A program made the translations under genes and the position numbers. A stretch of DNA of 64,000 nt, taken from the NCBI RefSeq assembly GCF_002161805.1, contig NZ_NFIP01000002.1:124001-188000 (forward strand), in the 5' to 3' direction. How positions within the stretch are numbered: position 1 is the stretch's first letter; each line of letters starts with the position of its first letter. Of this stretch, positions 17,438 to 26,315 are shown in pieces. The stretch comes from Collinsella sp. An307. Lineage in GTDB: Bacteria > Actinomycetota > Coriobacteriia > Coriobacteriales > Coriobacteriaceae. A model generated the notes under the pieces. It ran no database searches. It was not told where the DNA came from and saw only the letters and a program-made list of their open reading frames with translations.

Positions 17438-18823
17438 ATGTGGGCTTTCGAGAGCGTCTTCTACCAGATTTTTCCCTTGGGGTTCTGCGGTGCGCCGCAC
17501 GAGAACGACGGCGTGGTGGTACCGCGTATCCGGCGTGTGGCGGAATGGGCGGACTACCTTGAAGAGCTCGGGGTCGGTGCCGTCCTTCTGAACCCGGTCT
17601 TCGAGTCCTCGGTCCACGGGTACGACACGCGCGACCTCACGCGCGTCGACTGCCGACTCGGTACGAACGAGGACCTCTCCGAGGTGGTGCGTGAGCTGCA
17701 CGCGCGCGGTATCCGCGTCGTGCTCGATGCGGTCTTTAACCATGTGGGGCGCGACTTCTGGGCGTTTCGCGATGTGCGCGAGCGGCGCTGGGACTCGCCC
17801 TATAAGGACTGGTTCTGCCTGAACTTCGACGGAGACTCCGCGTTTGGCGACGGTTTCTGGTACGAGGGCTGGGAGGGCGTGTACGACCTCGTGAAGCTGA
17901 ACCTCAAAAACCCTGCAGTCGTCGATTACCTGCTCGACGTGGTGCGCGCGTGGCGCCGGGAGTTTGCAATCGACGGCCTCAGGCTCGATGTGGCCTACTC
18001 GCTCGACCATGATTTCCTGCGCCGTCTGCACGGCGTCGCCCGTGAGCTCTCGGGCGAGATGCCCGCTGCCGCGCCCGTTGCGGGCGAGCATGCGGGGGAT
18101 GTGACCTTTGTCCTCATCGGCGAGACGCTTCATGGCGATTACAGCCAGCTCGTGAACGCCGACATGCTCGACTCCTGCACCAACTACGAGTGCTACAAGG
18201 GGCTCTACTCGAGCTTCAACAGCCAGAACATGTTTGAGATCGCCCATTCGCTGCACCGCCAGTTTGGTGGCGACCCCTGGTGCATCTACCGAGGGCTCCA
18301 TCTGCTGAGTTTTGCGGACAACCACGACGTCACGCGTCTGGCGTCCATCTTGAGTGACCCGGCGTGCATCCGCCCCGCCTACGGCTTGCTCTTTGGCATG
18401 CCGGGAATTCCGTGCCTCTACTACGGCAGCGAGTGGGGTGCCACGGGAACCAAGGGTGGCGGAGACGACTGGGCGCTTCGCCCCGCTTTCGAGCACCCGG
18501 AGCCTAACGACCTTACGGGCTATATCGAGCAACTGGTGCAGGCGCGCACGGCAGGTGCGGGCGCCCGGGCGCTTTGCTACGGCGCCTACCGGAACGTGCA
18601 GATCCAAAACAAGCAGCTGCTCTTTGAGCGCGCGGTCGAGGCGTCTGCCGAGGGTCCCGCCGAGCGAGTCCTTGTGGCGGTAAACGCCGTGGCCGAGCCG
18701 TTCGATTTCTCGGCAGGCGAGCTTGCGGGTGCGTTTTGCGATCTGCTTACGGGCGAGGACGTCGAGCTCGCGGGCACGCTCCACCTCGAGCCCTACGAGG
18801 TCCGCTACCTGCTTCAGCGCTAG
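17438..18823 (+). CDS. Glycoside hydrolase family 13 (alpha-amylase type)
   Basis: A 461-residue cytoplasmic (no signal peptide) enzyme with the GH13 barrel. Conserved regions are DAVFNH, GLRLDVAYSLD with the nucleophilic Asp, LIGETLHGD with the acid/base Glu, and FADNHDVTR with the third Asp. A beta-sandwich C-terminal part is short. It probably cleaves alpha-glucans or maltodextrins; resemblance to neopullulanase or cyclomaltodextrinase is in the motifs, but the N-terminal domain of those enzymes is lacking. The ATG at 17438 has ACAGGAG at proper spacing. An upstream ATG at 17420 is less likely. Confidence 0.85.
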   Translation: MWAFESVFYQIFPLGFCGAPHENDGVVVPRIRRVAEWADYLEELGVGAVLLNPVFESSVHGYDTRDLTRVDCRLGTNEDLSEVVRELHARGIRVVLDAVFNHVGRDFWAFRDVRERRWDSPYKDWFCLNFDGDSAFGDGFWYEGWEGVYDLVKLNLKNPAVVDYLLDVVRAWRREFAIDGLRLDVAYSLDHDFLRRLHGVARELSGEMPAAAPVAGEHAGDVTFVLIGETLHGDYSQLVNADMLDSCTNYECYKGLYSSFNSQNMFEIAHSLHRQFGGDPWCIYRGLHLLSFADNHDVTRLASILSDPACIRPAYGLLFGMPGIPCLYYGSEWGATGTKGGGDDWALRPAFEHPEPNDLTGYIEQLVQARTAGAGARALCYGAYRNVQIQNKQLLFERAVEASAEGPAERVLVAVNAVAEPFDFSAGELAGAFCDLLTGEDVELAGTLHLEPYEVRYLLQR

Positions 18824-18837
18824 CGGGGCGCGCGGTC

Positions 18838-19458
18838 GTGGCGGGAAAGAGCACAATCTCGAGCCGAGGTCTTGCCCGGCGCGTCCTTCTTGCCGCCGCG
18901 GCGGTGGCGGCGCTTGTGCTTGCCGTCTTTCTGGTGACGGCAGTGCGCATCGGGGCGTTTGGGATGGTCGACGAGACGCGGCCGGCGGATACGGCCATCG
19001 TGCTCGGTGCGGCGGTTGTGGGCGACGAACCCACACCGGTCTTTGCCGCGCGCATCGACCATGCGATCGGCCTCTATCGGGAGGGGATGGTGGACACCAT
19101 CATCTTCACGGGCGCGAGAAGCCCAGAGGACGAGCTCAGCGAGGCCGAGGCGGCGCGTCGCTACGCGCTTGCCCGCGGCGTGCCCGCCGATGCCATCCTC
19201 ACCGAGGAGGCGTCGCGCATCACGAGCGAGAACATCGCAAACGCCGCCCAGATTATGCGTCGGTACAACCTTGAGAGTGCGCTGGTGGTGAGCGACCCTC
19301 CGCATATGCTCCGCTCGGTCCGCATGGCGTGCGATGCCGGAATCGACGCGGCGAGCTCGCCCACGCCAACGTCGCGCTACCAAACGCTTGCCACACAGTT
19401 CCCCTTCATCGCGCGTGAGACGGTGCTCTACCTGGGCTACCTGCTTTTTGGTATGTAG
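18838..19458 (+). CDS. YdcF/SanA-like DUF218 protein, membrane-anchored
   Basis: About 206 residues from a GTG start chosen because it follows the GH13 stop by 15 bp. The frame could begin earlier within the GH13 gene, but that part is a shadow. A single N-terminal hydrophobic segment is followed by the DUF218 core with AIVLGAAV, a catalytic-type EEASRITSENIANA segment, and VVSDPPHMLR. Such proteins (YdcF, SanA) are linked to envelope functions and peptidoglycan precursor handling; the exact reaction is unsettled. The weak ribosome-binding site suggests translational coupling to the upstream gene. Confidence 0.78.
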   Translation: MAGKSTISSRGLARRVLLAAAAVAALVLAVFLVTAVRIGAFGMVDETRPADTAIVLGAAVVGDEPTPVFAARIDHAIGLYREGMVDTIIFTGARSPEDELSEAEAARRYALARGVPADAILTEEASRITSENIANAAQIMRRYNLESALVVSDPPHMLRSVRMACDAGIDAASSPTPTSRYQTLATQFPFIARETVLYLGYLLFGM

Positions 19459-19490
19459 CGGGCGCGCGTACTCGGGGCGCTCTGGGGCAC

Positions 19491-21719
19491 TCACATGACG
19501 CGGGTGTCCTCGAGCCTGCGCTCGATCCAACCGTTCGCACGGGCGAGGTGCCGGCGCAGGATAAGGCCCAGGACAAGAGCGGGAACAAGGTAAGCCGCGA
19601 GCCTGCCCATCGCGAGTCCGTAGTCGCCTCCGTAGATGCCAAACATCGCCGCGCGGAAGGCGTCCTCGGCGTGCACGAAGGGGAGCCACCGGTAGATGAC
19701 CTGGAAGGCCTCCGGGAGCATCTGGGGCGGGAAGGTGCCGCCCGAACCGGCGACTTGGATGACCATGAGCACGACGGCGATGGCCTTGCCCACATCGCCA
19801 AACGCCGCGGTGAGCGCGAAGATGATGTTCACGAAGACAAACGACGCGAGCCAGCCTGTTGCAAAGAACAGGAGCGGATGCGCGCACTGCACGCCAAGGT
19901 AGTAGAGGTCGCCGGCGCAGATGAGCGACGCTTGGGCGAGGCCGATGGCGGCGAAGAAGGCGAGGCGGCCCACATACGCCTGCCCGATCGAGGCGCCCGC
20001 CGCCGTACGGGTTTTGCTGCTCGGCGCGATCTTGGTAAGCGCCGCGAGGACCACGCCGCCGATCCAGATGGCGAGCGTGGTATAGAACGGCGCCATGGCG
20101 GACCCGTTGTTCTCGACGGGAAAGACCGCGGTGCGATCGAGCACAACCGGGGACGCCATGAAGGCGGCGAGCTTGCTCGGTCCGGCGGAGAGGATCTGGC
20201 GGATTTGGGAGACGTCCTCAGAGGCAAGAGCGTCCGAGAGGCGTCCGTGTAGCTCGTCCAGCTGCGCTGCCGCCGCCTCAAGGGCGTCTGCCGTGCTTGT
20301 GAGCGTGCTCGAGCCATCCGCGACGGCATCGGACGCAGACGTGGCGGCGTTGTCTACAGCGTCAAGTGTTGCGCTCAGGCTTTGTGCGAGGGTCTGCGCA
20401 TCGGTGGCTCCGCGGTCGATCTCGGCGGCGAGGGCGTCTAAGGATGAGATGGCGTTTTGGGTCGCCGTGCCTCTGAGTGCGGAGAGCCCGCCTGCGGCAT
20501 CGCTGACAAGGCCGTCGAGCTCCTCGTGCGCCGTGCTCGCGTCTGTCGCCCCCTGCGCGAGGTCGCCTGCGGTCTTTTCGAGCGTGCCGGAGAGCTCGCT
20601 GAGCTCGGTGCTAAGTCCCTCGACGCGCGCCTTCACGCTCTCGAGGTCGCCCACAACGCGGTTGAGTGCGCCGGCAAGCGCGCTTCCCGCCTCCGCCTTG
20701 CCCGCAAGCTCGCGGGCAAGCGCGATTTGCGCGTCGAGTGCTGAGGAGAGCTCGCCCACCTGCGCCGCCTCCTCGTCCACGATAGCCTTTGCCTGGGTAA
20801 GCGCGCTGGTGAGGTCCTTTGTCTGGGCACCTGCGGCGGTAAAGGCACGATCGATGGCAGCGGACACGTCGCCCATGGCAGACGATCCGGCATCGAGGGC
20901 GTCGTCAAGTGCGCTCGATGCGCCTGCGAGCGCGTCCGCAACGTCGCGCACGCCCGCTGCGGTGCCGTCGAGCGCCTGCGCGGCGGTAAGGGCGGGGTCT
21001 CCGGCGGCATCGAGCGCATCCCCGCCTGAGCCGAGCAGCTGCGCGCAGGACGAGAGCAGCCCCGCATAGGAGCGGGCGTCTCCCGCGGCGCCGCGCAGGG
21101 CCGCCCCAGCGCTCACCACGGCCTGGTCGAGGCTGCCCGCGACCGAGGCGACCTCGTTATCGTCGAGTGCGCTCGAAAGCTCGTCGAGTGCGCCCGCGCC
21201 CACATCGGTCACGGCGGCGGCAAAGCTCTGGTCGATGTCGGCGCGCACGGCGTTTGCCGCCTTGTCCGTCACAATCTCGGCGATGGCGTTCGCCTTCTGG
21301 TTCTGCAGGAAGGTGACCTCGGCGGCGTCCGCGCCGGCGGAAAAGCCGGTGAGCAGCCGCTCGGAGAAATCCTCGGGGATGATGAGGGCGGCGTAGTAGG
21401 CGCCCGACCGCACGCCCTCGCGCGCATCCTCCTCCGTGGTGGTGACATACCCGATATTCTCTGAGGCGCGCAGCCGGTCCACGATGCGGTCTCCCAAGTC
21501 GAGCTTTACCGGTACGAGCTCGCCCTCATAGCCGCGGTCGTTGTTGGCGACGGCGACCTCGAGGTTCTTCGTGTTGCCGTACGGGTCCCAGCTCCCCGCG
21601 ATGTTGAACCAGGCGTAAAACGACGGCACCACGATCATGCCGATTACAACTACGAGCATGATGGCGTTTTGCGACGCCTGGCGTGCGTCGTGGCGGATGA
21701 TGCGCCAAATGGCCTTCAT
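19491..21719 (-). CDS. YhgE/Pip-type membrane protein, second of a pair
   Basis: A 742-residue protein with an N-terminal membrane segment after a short basic start, a large extracytoplasmic domain of Ala/Asp/Ser-rich helices, and five or so C-terminal membrane segments. The N-terminal PSFYAWFNIAGSWDPYGNT matches the Pip/YhgE family (phage infection protein of lactococci, EsaA-like). The family is associated with ABC-2 exporters and type VII-like secretion, but the substrate is unknown. Its ATG overlaps the stop of the preceding YhgE gene as ATGA, so the two are coupled. Confidence 0.87.
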   Translation of the reverse strand: MKAIWRIIRHDARQASQNAIMLVVVIGMIVVPSFYAWFNIAGSWDPYGNTKNLEVAVANNDRGYEGELVPVKLDLGDRIVDRLRASENIGYVTTTEEDAREGVRSGAYYAALIIPEDFSERLLTGFSAGADAAEVTFLQNQKANAIAEIVTDKAANAVRADIDQSFAAAVTDVGAGALDELSSALDDNEVASVAGSLDQAVVSAGAALRGAAGDARSYAGLLSSCAQLLGSGGDALDAAGDPALTAAQALDGTAAGVRDVADALAGASSALDDALDAGSSAMGDVSAAIDRAFTAAGAQTKDLTSALTQAKAIVDEEAAQVGELSSALDAQIALARELAGKAEAGSALAGALNRVVGDLESVKARVEGLSTELSELSGTLEKTAGDLAQGATDASTAHEELDGLVSDAAGGLSALRGTATQNAISSLDALAAEIDRGATDAQTLAQSLSATLDAVDNAATSASDAVADGSSTLTSTADALEAAAAQLDELHGRLSDALASEDVSQIRQILSAGPSKLAAFMASPVVLDRTAVFPVENNGSAMAPFYTTLAIWIGGVVLAALTKIAPSSKTRTAAGASIGQAYVGRLAFFAAIGLAQASLICAGDLYYLGVQCAHPLLFFATGWLASFVFVNIIFALTAAFGDVGKAIAVVLMVIQVAGSGGTFPPQMLPEAFQVIYRWLPFVHAEDAFRAAMFGIYGGDYGLAMGRLAAYLVPALVLGLILRRHLARANGWIERRLEDTRVM

Positions 21720-24277
21720 CGAGCATCGCCTCCCTTCCGGGCGTGTGCACCCAAGGCATGTGTTCTCTCACTATCTGCGACGGCGACGACGGCGTCAGCG
21801 CGGTCCTTTAGGTACTCGATAACGATGAGGTAGGTCGAGAGCGCCACGAGCGAGACGATCCAGCACATGAGGAGGGCAAACTTAGCCGGCAGGATGAACA
21901 GCAGGCCGAGGAGCGCTAGGGGAACGGCAACGAGCGCGACAAGTCCGCGGCGCACGAGTGTGGGATAGCTTGTGCGGAACCGTCGGGTGCGTGCGAGTAC
22001 GGCGCTTCTGCGGTCGGGGGAGGAGAGGAGCGCGCGGGCGAGGACGATGGGGCGCGCTGTGGCGGCGCCCGCGGCCTCGCGCTCTGCCACCATGAGGTCG
22101 GTTGCGGCGAGGCGCCGGTCAAAGAGGGTGTTTACGGAGAGGAGGTAGCGGCGGATGCCGATGCCAATGATTGCGGAGGGGATGATGAAGACGAGCAACA
22201 TAGCGAGGTTTTTGAGGTAGTAGCCGTCGTAGAAGCCGGCGACCGCCTCGCGCATGGCGTTGATGCCGTACGTGAAGGGCAGCAACGGTCCGAGCGCGCG
22301 GAAAAAGCCGGGTTGCATCTGAATGGGGTAGAGTCCGGATGCTCCGGGGATCTGGAGCACCACGATAAGCACGGCGAGCGCCTTGCCGATGTGCTTGAAC
22401 GCAACCGCGAGGGCGTAGACGAACAGCACGTAGACAGCGGACGCCACCATGCCCGCAAAGACAAACGCAGCAGGCGCTACGCATTGGATGCCGAGTACGA
22501 TGTCGCCGATGCAGCAGATGAGCGCCTGCACCTGGCCGAGTGCGGCGAGCAGAAGCCACCTGCCGAGAAAGCTCTGCCAAGGGGCGATGACCCCTATGCC
22601 CTCAGGGTCCACCTCGAGCTTGTAGATTGCAACGAGTACGAACCCTCCGACCCAAAGCGCGAGGTTGGTGTAGAAGGGGGCGACGCCGGAGCCGTAGTTA
22701 GCAACGGGGAAGACCGCCTCATCGGCCATCTTGACAGGTGAGGAGGCATAGGTGCCCACCGTCGCAGGGTCGAGCTTGAGGATGTCCGCGACGGCGTCGG
22801 CGTCTCGAACCGACCCGAGCGCGGCGAGCTCTGCGGCGAGCCGGTCCATATCGTCTGCAGCGCTTTCCACCGTCTCCGAGGTGGTGCCCACCGCACCGCT
22901 GGCCTCGTCGAGCATCCCGTCGAGCACCTCGAGCGTGCCGTTCGCCTGGGAAAGCAGGGCGGAGACCGTCTCCGCCGCGCCTGCGACGTCGCCGCCCGCA
23001 TCGGCAAAGGCGTCAAGCCCGGAGGCGAGCGCGGGCGCCGTGTCGGTAAGCAGGCTCGATTGCAAACCAGCGAGCTCAGAGGTCGCGGTGCCGATGGCGT
23101 CCGAGACCGTGGTAGAAAGGTCGCGCACGCTGTCGGCGGACTCCTTGAGGTTATCCGAGATGCCCTGGAGTCGGTCGAGTTCGCCCTTAAGCGTATTGAT
23201 AAAGGTGTCCAGCTGGGCGATGCTCGCATCGAGTTTCTCGCCGAGGCCTCCCTGGGTGCCCGCGCCCGCCGCCTTCACGTCGTCGCGGGCGTTCTTGAGC
23301 GCCTGCAGCAGGTTCTCGAGGGTGGTAAGCGTGCCGCGAAGCTCCGCGAGAGCGCGGTCAACCTGCCCTTGCGCCGCACCCGCGTCTCCGGCAAGCTCGC
23401 CTATGTCATAGGCAGCGGTCGACGAGATGCGCGCGATGGCCGCCGAGCCGTTCCCGAGCGCCGCGGCGAGTGAGCCCGCGGTGCTTTGTACGGCGGAGCG
23501 GGTTTGGCCCAGATCGTCGAGGGCGCCTGAGAGCGTGGTTTTGAGGTTGGATGCGGTGCCGGCGAGCTCGCCCGTTGTTTCGCGTGCCGCTGCGACCGCC
23601 GTGCGTGAGGCTCCGATGGTGTCAGAGGTCTTGTCGAGCGTGCCCGCAAGGTCGCGCAGCAGCGAGGCGCTCTGCGTGAGGCTCTGCTCGACCGTTCCCC
23701 TGGCGTCGTCCGCCTCGTCAGCTGCCGTGTTGACTGCCCCTTTGAGTTTTTCGGTCACCGCGCCGCCCGCCACGGAGACAAACTGGCTTGCGATCTCATT
23801 CTCAAGCGTGGTGGCGCCCGTGTCGGTTACCTTGGGCGCGACGGCGTTGAGCTTCTCGTTGACCAGGTAGTCGATGTGCGCGGGCTCCGGCGTGCCCTCA
23901 AGCACGCCTGCGAGGCGCTGGGTGAAGTCGCGCGGGATGATAAAGGCGGCGTAGTACTTCCCGGCTGAAAGGTCGTACTTGGCTGTTTCCTCATCATCTA
24001 CGAAGGTCCAACCGAGTTGGTGGTTCTCCTTCAAGCGGTCGCGCACCATCGCGCCGGCGTTCATCTCGCCCATCCCCGGGACGTCCGCCCCCTCGTCCGT
24101 AATGACGACGGCTATAGGCACCGTCGCGGTGTTCTCGTAGGGGTCCCAGTTGGCGAGGATGTTCGTCCACGCATAGAGCGAGGGGATGATGCAGACCCCA
24201 AGGGTGATGACGATGGCGACAGGATTTGTGAGGATGCGTTTGAGGTCCCGCAGAAAGATATGGAAGACGGTTTGCAC
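21716..24277 (-). CDS. YhgE/Pip-type membrane protein, first of a pair
   Basis: An 853-residue paralogue of the adjacent protein. It begins FLRDLKRILTNPVAI and carries PSLYAWTNILANWDPYENT, the family signature; a long Ala-rich helical extracytoplasmic region follows, then about six membrane segments. It differs from its partner by a C-terminal extension with two more hydrophobic segments and a charged tail. The pair probably forms a heteromeric membrane complex. It is divergently transcribed from a TetR-type regulator, which is the obvious candidate controller. Confidence 0.87.
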   Translation of the reverse strand: MQTVFHIFLRDLKRILTNPVAIVITLGVCIIPSLYAWTNILANWDPYENTATVPIAVVITDEGADVPGMGEMNAGAMVRDRLKENHQLGWTFVDDEETAKYDLSAGKYYAAFIIPRDFTQRLAGVLEGTPEPAHIDYLVNEKLNAVAPKVTDTGATTLENEIASQFVSVAGGAVTEKLKGAVNTAADEADDARGTVEQSLTQSASLLRDLAGTLDKTSDTIGASRTAVAAARETTGELAGTASNLKTTLSGALDDLGQTRSAVQSTAGSLAAALGNGSAAIARISSTAAYDIGELAGDAGAAQGQVDRALAELRGTLTTLENLLQALKNARDDVKAAGAGTQGGLGEKLDASIAQLDTFINTLKGELDRLQGISDNLKESADSVRDLSTTVSDAIGTATSELAGLQSSLLTDTAPALASGLDAFADAGGDVAGAAETVSALLSQANGTLEVLDGMLDEASGAVGTTSETVESAADDMDRLAAELAALGSVRDADAVADILKLDPATVGTYASSPVKMADEAVFPVANYGSGVAPFYTNLALWVGGFVLVAIYKLEVDPEGIGVIAPWQSFLGRWLLLAALGQVQALICCIGDIVLGIQCVAPAAFVFAGMVASAVYVLFVYALAVAFKHIGKALAVLIVVLQIPGASGLYPIQMQPGFFRALGPLLPFTYGINAMREAVAGFYDGYYLKNLAMLLVFIIPSAIIGIGIRRYLLSVNTLFDRRLAATDLMVAEREAAGAATARPIVLARALLSSPDRRSAVLARTRRFRTSYPTLVRRGLVALVAVPLALLGLLFILPAKFALLMCWIVSLVALSTYLIVIEYLKDRADAVVAVADSERTHALGAHARKGGDAR

Positions 24278-24375
24278 GATGCTGCCCTTCTCATGAGGAT
24301 TCGGCAGCGATAATACCCAAAGAGAGATTAAACAACACTTGTGGAATAATTAACGGTGTCTATGCAATGGAGTGA

Positions 24376-24387
24376 CCCCACTTGGGG
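24376..24387. promoter_or_regulatory. Candidate operator in the YhgE/TetR intergenic region
   Basis: CCCCA-CT-TGGGG is a 5-2-5 palindrome 23 bp before the TetR start and within the 133-bp divergent promoter region. A TetR site is the natural guess, but 10 paired bases are few. Confidence 0.35.
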
Positions 24388-24410
24388 ATTATGGGACAAA
24401 GGAACGCGAT

Positions 24411-25079
24411 ATGCGGATGAGTGCAGATGCAGGGGGCGCCATAAGGCAGGACCGGCGCGTGGTGCGGAGTCGTCGTGCCATTGTCCAAGCGTTTGAGCAG
24501 CTGCTTGCCGAGCGCCCGCTCGACAAGATTACCGTGAGCGCAATCGCGCAGCGCGCAGACGTCGACCGTAAGACGTTTTATCAGCACTATGGGAGCATCT
24601 CCGGGTTGTTGGACGCTATCGCCTGGGACTTTGCCGCGCGCGTGCTCGATGAGGTGGAGCGTACCTGCGCCGCGAACGGCCGCACCGACGCCGCTCCCGA
24701 GATGCTGCGCGCCTTCTTCCACGCGCTTGCGGGCAACCTCAGTGCGAACATGGCGCGCGAGCGCGGATTTTTCGAGCACGTTCCCACCGAGGTGCTTTAC
24801 GAACGCCTGCGCGCGCCCTTTGAGCGCCAGATCGTGGACCGCGGCCTCATTGCGGGCATCATCGCAGACGATATCCGCGAGCCCGCCCTCGCCTTCGTTC
24901 TGGGCGGTATGCTCGCGCTCATGCGCGACTGGCTGGAAGACGGTGATGCGCGCGCTATCGACGAGGTCGTTTCGCTTGCCTGTGCGCTTACCGAGCGCGG
25001 CCTCGCCGGCATCGCGCTGGGCGATGGCGACGAGGCCGCAGGTAGTGCCTTGATGTCCGAGCGGTCGGGCGTGTCTTAA
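24411..25079 (+). CDS. TetR family transcriptional regulator
   Basis: A 222-residue one-component regulator. The N-terminal helix-turn-helix contains ITVSAIAQRADVDRKTFYQHY, with the T-x-Y-x-H-like signature of the family; the C-terminal ligand domain has no informative motif. ATG at 24411 has AAAGGAA upstream. It is divergent from the YhgE pair and so likely represses it. Its stop overlaps the stop of the convergent DAHP synthase gene by two bases. Confidence 0.9.
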   Translation: MRMSADAGGAIRQDRRVVRSRRAIVQAFEQLLAERPLDKITVSAIAQRADVDRKTFYQHYGSISGLLDAIAWDFAARVLDEVERTCAANGRTDAAPEMLRAFFHALAGNLSANMARERGFFEHVPTEVLYERLRAPFERQIVDRGLIAGIIADDIREPALAFVLGGMLALMRDWLEDGDARAIDEVVSLACALTERGLAGIALGDGDEAAGSALMSERSGVS

Positions 25080-26104
25080 GCGCGGTCGGCGAGGTCCAGG
25101 ATGAGCTGCGCGGTCTTTGCCCAACCGAGGCACGGGTCGGTGATCGACTTGCCCCAGACGCCGCCATCGACCGCCTGGTTGCCGTCCTCGAGGTAGCTCT
25201 CCACCATAAAGCCCTTCACCAGGCCTCGAATCGCATCGTTGCGGCGGCAGGAGTCGAGCACCTCCTTGCAGATGCGAAGCTGCTCGAGCGGGCGCTTGCC
25301 GGAGTTGTCGTGGTTGCAGTCCACGATAACGGCGGGGTTGGCGTACTTGTCCGCCGTGTAGTTTTGGGCGAGTCGCTCGAGATGCTCGTAGTGGTAGTTG
25401 GGGTAGGTACGCCCGTCGAGGCCGATGTAGCCGCGGAGCACCGCATGGGTGAGCGGGTTGCCCGGCGTCTCGACCTCCCAGTTGCGGTAGATGAACGCCT
25501 GCTCCGCCTGGGCGGCGTAGATGGAGTTCAGCATGACGCTCGTGGATCCAGCGGTGGGGTTCTTCATGCCGACAGGTACCGACACGCCGGAGGCGACGAG
25601 GCGGTGCTCCTGGTTCTCGACCGAGCGCGCACCCACGGCAACGTAGGACAGAAGGTCGATGAGGTACTGAAAGTTGGTGGGGTAGAGCATCTCGTCGGCG
25701 GTGAACATGCCCGTCTCCTCGATGACGCGCAGGTGCATGCGGCGGATGGCTTTCACGCCCTCGAGCAGATCGTCCGGCGCCTCGGGGTCGGGGTTGTGCA
25801 GAAGCCCCTTGTAGCCCGTGCCCTTGGTGCGGGGCTTGTTGGTGTAGACGCGCGGGATGATAACGATCTTCTCGCGCACCTCCTCAGCGATGGCGGCGAG
25901 GCGCTCCATGTAGTCGAGAACCGAGTCCTCGCGATCTGCCGAGCACGGGCCGATGATGAGGACCTTGCGCGGGTCCTCGCCGGTGAAGATGCGCGCTACC
26001 TCGGCGTCGAACGCGGCCTTCTTGGCCGTTATCTCCGGGGAGAGCGGCATCTCCTCGCGGATGTCCTTGGGGATGGGAAGCAGGCGCTTGAACTTCATCG
26101 ACAT
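25076..26104 (-). CDS. 3-deoxy-7-phosphoheptulonate synthase (class I DAHP synthase)
   Basis: A 342-residue enzyme catalysing the first step of aromatic amino acid biosynthesis from PEP and erythrose 4-phosphate. The AroFGH-type motifs are IIGPCSADREDS, PRVYTNKPRTKGTGYKG, GARSVENQEHR, and DCNHDNSGKRP. It lacks an obvious extra regulatory domain, so it is a simple type Ia enzyme. The ATG at 26104 has AAAGGAACCACC upstream. A terminator-like hairpin lies 46 bp upstream on the same strand, which could end the previous operon or attenuate this gene. Confidence 0.93.
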   Translation of the reverse strand: MSMKFKRLLPIPKDIREEMPLSPEITAKKAAFDAEVARIFTGEDPRKVLIIGPCSADREDSVLDYMERLAAIAEEVREKIVIIPRVYTNKPRTKGTGYKGLLHNPDPEAPDDLLEGVKAIRRMHLRVIEETGMFTADEMLYPTNFQYLIDLLSYVAVGARSVENQEHRLVASGVSVPVGMKNPTAGSTSVMLNSIYAAQAEQAFIYRNWEVETPGNPLTHAVLRGYIGLDGRTYPNYHYEHLERLAQNYTADKYANPAVIVDCNHDNSGKRPLEQLRICKEVLDSCRRNDAIRGLVKGFMVESYLEDGNQAVDGGVWGKSITDPCLGWAKTAQLILDLADRA

Positions 26105-26149
26105 GGTGGTTCCTTTGTTCGGTCGGACTCGTGCGATGGGGGAGATGCT

Positions 26150-26188
26150 AACAAAAGGCCGCGCTCCCGCATGTGAGACGCGCGGTCC
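26150..26188 (-). terminator. Terminator-like hairpin ahead of the DAHP synthase gene
   Basis: On the - strand CCGCGC (26180-26185) pairs with GCGCGG (26159-26164), extended by two G-C pairs across a one-base bulge, and TTTTGTT follows. It could terminate the polysaccharide deacetylase transcript or act as an attenuator. No aromatic-rich leader peptide was seen. Confidence 0.6.
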
Positions 26189-26221
26189 GTAACCGTTTGT
26201 TTTCACGTGCCGCGTGTGGCG

Positions 26222-26311
26222 TTTGGGGACGGGGTCGTTTTGTGCGCTCAATTGGGGACGGGTTCGTTTTGTGCGTCACGTGCACAAAACGAACCCGTCC
26301 CCAATTGAGCG
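26222..26311. repeat. GGGGACGGG repeat: perfect 30-bp hairpin plus one direct partial copy
   Basis: Perfect 30-base arms at 26245-26274 and 26282-26311 enclose a 7-base loop. Each arm contains TTGGGGACGGGTTCGTTTTG or its complement. A direct, slightly diverged copy of the same unit lies at 26222-26245. It sits directly after the stop of the deacetylase gene. A further copy is at 57791-57819. Confidence 0.9.
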
Positions 26312-26315
26312 TTGG

